From assembly GCF_020616555.1 (NCBI RefSeq), contig NZ_CP085173.1, positions 3,855,501 through 3,919,500 on the forward strand: a stretch of DNA of 64,000 bases, read 5' to 3'. Below are positions 62,340 to 64,000 of the stretch, one piece after another. The DNA is from Streptomyces longhuiensis (GTDB taxonomy: Bacteria; Actinomycetota; Actinomycetes; Streptomycetales; Streptomycetaceae). The notes under the pieces were generated by a model. The model saw nothing but the letters and a program-made list of their open reading frames with translations. It had not been told where the DNA came from and searched no databases. The position numbers were made by a program, and so were the translations under genes. Positions within the stretch are counted from its first letter, which is position 1; each line of letters starts with the position of its first letter.

Positions 62340-62902
62340 CGCTCCTCGGCACCTTCAAGGGCAACCCCCGCAACGACCTTGGCTGGCTCAACTCGGCCGG
62401 CCGCCCGGACCCGGAGGCCGTGTTCCATCGGGCGAACCTGCCGCGCGTCGGCCTGGACGACGTCGCGACGGCTGCGTCGGGCGTCATGTGCTCCGTCGCC
62501 CTGTATCTCCAGGACGGCGACCTGATCTCCAACCTGACGTTCGTCAGCGGCGCCACCGCAGGCGCCACCCTGACGAACCAGTTCGCCGCCCTGTACTCCG
62601 GGGCCGGGGTGCTGCTCGCGCAGTCCGCGGACAAGACGTCGGAGGCGTGGGCGGCCGACACGGCGAAGACGTTCGGTCTGGCGACTGCGCAGCGGATCAC
62701 CAGGTCGGGCATCTACTACGCGGGGCTGTCCGTCGCCGCAGCCACGGTGCCGACGCTGGTCGGCTCGGTCGGTGCGAAGCCGTTCCTCACCGGGGAGGGC
62801 AACCTCTCGCAGACGTCCGGATCCAGCCTCACGGCTACCGCCCCGGCGACCATCGCCACGCCCGCCTACAAGCGGCACGTGCCGCTCGTGATCGCGACCT
62901 GA
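62336..62902 (+). CDS. Phage structural protein
   Basis: 188 aa, rich in Ala, Thr and Gly with repeated beta strands (VMCSVALYLQDGDLISNLTF, ATLTNQFAALYSGAGVLLAQ), consistent with a virion surface protein. No family recognised. Confidence 0.65.
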   Translation: MTLLGTFKGNPRNDLGWLNSAGRPDPEAVFHRANLPRVGLDDVATAASGVMCSVALYLQDGDLISNLTFVSGATAGATLTNQFAALYSGAGVLLAQSADKTSEAWAADTAKTFGLATAQRITRSGIYYAGLSVAAATVPTLVGSVGAKPFLTGEGNLSQTSGSSLTATAPATIATPAYKRHVPLVIAT

Positions 62903-62915
62903 GAGGGGACCGTTC

Positions 62916-63425
62916 ATGCCTCTCACCAGTTCACTCGGTATCAGCGTCACCTCCGAGCTCACGCAAGCTGCGGGCCTCGGCACGGGCTCGGTGAAGTCGA
63001 ACCTCACCGGGTCCGTGTCGCTCGCCTCGGGCACCGGCGCGGGCAAGGCCGACAAGGTGTATCAGGGCCGTCGCACGCTCGCCGCGTCCGCGAGCGAGGA
63101 TCTCGACCTCGTGGGCGTGCTCCTCGACGCGTTCGGCGCCGCGACCACCTTCGTCCGCGTGAAGGGCCTGTTCGTTAAGGCCGCCGCCGCGAATACCAAC
63201 AACGTCGTGATCGGCGCGGCCACCTCGAACCAGTGGGCGACGCTGCTCAACACGACGGGCACCCTCACTCTGCGGCCGGGCTCCAGTCTGGCGGTTGTGG
63301 CGGGCGCCGCCGACGCGACGGGCTACGCGGTGACCGCATCCACTGGTGACCTCCTCAAGGTCGCCAACAGCGGGGCCGGGTCCACGGTCTCGTACGACAT
63401 CTGCATCATCGGCGCGTCCGCGTAG
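62916..63425 (+). CDS. Phage structural protein
   Basis: 169 aa beta-rich protein (LTGSVSLASGTGAGKADKVY ... TLTLRPGSSLAVVAGAADAT). It has no Cys in the body, as is usual for decoration or spike proteins. ATG 62916 behind GAGGGG. Confidence 0.65.
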   Translation: MPLTSSLGISVTSELTQAAGLGTGSVKSNLTGSVSLASGTGAGKADKVYQGRRTLAASASEDLDLVGVLLDAFGAATTFVRVKGLFVKAAAANTNNVVIGAATSNQWATLLNTTGTLTLRPGSSLAVVAGAADATGYAVTASTGDLLKVANSGAGSTVSYDICIIGASA

Positions 63426-63433
63426 CCGACCAT

Positions 63434-63470
63434 CTGCGGCAAGGGGGCTCCTCGTGGGCCCCCTTCCGCA
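63434..63470 (+). terminator. Hairpin between structural genes
   Basis: TGCGG-c-AAGGGGGC pairs with GGCCCCCTT-CCGCA, with a single bulged C and an 8-nt loop. It could set the ratio of upstream to downstream structural proteins. Confidence 0.65.
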
Positions 63471-63485
63471 TGCCTGGAGGACCTG

Positions 63486-63926
63486 ATGGCGAACATCGTC
63501 TTCAACGTCGCCCTCGGGCGGCTCGCGCAGTACGGGGATCTCCCGGCTGCCGCGGACTCACTGATCCTCGTCCCGTTCGCAGCGGCCGGCCTGCCGACCG
63601 ACGCGACGATGCGGGACTACGCGACGCTTACTGCGGTCAAGGCCGGGGCCACGGAACAGACCACCCTCGGCCGTAAGACTCTGGCCAACGTCACGGTCAG
63701 CGTCGACAACACCAACGACCGGGTCGCGATCGACTGCGACGACGTCACGTGGACGGCGGCAGGCGGCGCGGCGATCGGTGCGGTGGTCATCTGCTACAAG
63801 CCGGACACGGCCTCCGCGGACTCGGCGATCATCCCGCTGACCAAGCACGACGTCGCTATGACGCCGGACGGCAGCGACTTCACGCTGACCATCGCAGACT
63901 TCGCGCGGACCTCGTCCGCAGCCTGA
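63486..63926 (+). CDS. Phage structural protein
   Basis: 146 aa. MANIVFNVALGRLAQYGDLP, then alternating strands (VTVSVDNTNDRVAIDCDDVT) and a DxSDFT-like end (MTPDGSDFTLTIADFA). From memory similar proteins occur next to capsid genes in streptomycete phages. ATG 63486 with GGAGG upstream. Confidence 0.68.
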   Translation: MANIVFNVALGRLAQYGDLPAAADSLILVPFAAAGLPTDATMRDYATLTAVKAGATEQTTLGRKTLANVTVSVDNTNDRVAIDCDDVTWTAAGGAAIGAVVICYKPDTASADSAIIPLTKHDVAMTPDGSDFTLTIADFARTSSAA

Positions 63927-63944
63927 CCCCATGGGGAGGCCACC

Positions 63945-64000
63945 GTGGCGCGCCTGTGGACGTGCGGATTCGAGCTGCAATCAGCGGCGGCCGGTGTCGA
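63945..64000 (+). CDS. Phage structural protein, cut by window edge
   Basis: Begins MARLWTCGFELQSAAAGV after GGGGAGG with 5-6 bases. This N-terminus (MARLWxxGFEL) is, from memory, common in streptomycete phage virion proteins. Only 18 complete codons are visible. Confidence 0.6.
   Translation, partial: MARLWTCGFELQSAAAGV

Larger units (their letters stand above)
30890..64000. mobile_element. Integrated temperate phage (prophage) at tRNA-His, right end outside the window
   Basis: From the tRNA 3' end onward the genes change to integrase, divergent repressors, short overlapping early genes, recombination enzymes and a phage head module. The left junction (attL) should lie in the tRNA 3' end around 30860-30890, because the tRNA is followed within 121 bp by a tyrosine integrase gene. 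No second copy of the tRNA 3' end was noticed inside the window, so attR, tail and lysis genes must lie beyond 64 kb. The exact core cannot be fixed without attR. Confidence 0.9.

Noticed and set aside
54420..64000. Search for endolysin, holin, tail tape measure or attR
   Set aside because: None is visible before the window ends in the structural module, so no claim about lysis or right boundary is made.

Overview
The window comes from a Streptomyces chromosome. The DNA is very GC-rich, the desferrioxamine (des) locus is present with its iron boxes, and adpA carries a TTA codon. The gene order (acyl-CoA dehydrogenase, TetR, carboxylase pair, HMG-CoA lyase, acdH, desEFABCD, hexosaminidase, glmS, adpA, ornA) matches, from memory, the SCO2770-SCO2793 region of S. 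coelicolor. No database search was run.

Host part (1-30.9 kb). From the left there is a truncated Na+/solute symporter facing a divergent PucR regulator, a phosphatase-like protein, a cation diffusion facilitator, TesB thioesterase and a long-chain-type acyl-CoA dehydrogenase. A TetR repressor is divergent from a leucine/branched-chain catabolic operon (biotin-dependent carboxylase beta and alpha, HMG-CoA lyase, AcdH), with two operator-like repeats between them. The siderophore locus follows: desEF and desABCD, each behind a DmdR/IdeR-type iron box. Next come a DasR-box hexosaminidase (GH20), a Tat-exported purple-acid-type phosphatase, glmS, a YaaH-type transporter, a universal stress protein, a small membrane protein, adpA (TTA codon 225) and ornA.

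Element part (30.9-64 kb, right end outside the window). A tRNA-His(GUG) gene is followed directly by a tyrosine integrase and a temperate-phage genome. Its layout is: integrase, a tandem-duplicated orphan protein, a repressor/Cro-like divergent switch with a GTCCA operator array, and an excisionase-like protein (31-34.2 kb). A tightly overlapping early operon follows (34.3-46.8 kb), with a YqaJ-type exonuclease, an ERF annealing protein, a DnaQ-like exonuclease, RusA, an HTH-HNH protein, a WhiB-like protein and a replication-initiator-like gene that contains an iteron array. A small minus-strand island lies at 47.7-49.2 kb. A cassette at 49.3-54.4 kb encodes a processive GT2 glycosyltransferase, a 54-aa peptide ending in a sortase-E-like LAATG signal, and six membrane proteins, several resembling Spd spread proteins of Streptomyces conjugative plasmids. 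A terminator-flanked lipoprotein gene with a TTA codon follows. The packaging and head module (55.1-64 kb) contains TerS, TerL, portal, minor capsid, scaffold, major capsid and further structural genes.

The part that looks least described is the 48.9-55.0 kb block. A membrane-glycan-synthase/Spd-like cassette has its own divergent regulator and an 18-bp perfect palindrome, and beside it lies a probably bldA-dependent lipoprotein moron. Both sit between the early and head modules of a phage. Tail, lysis and attR are not visible.
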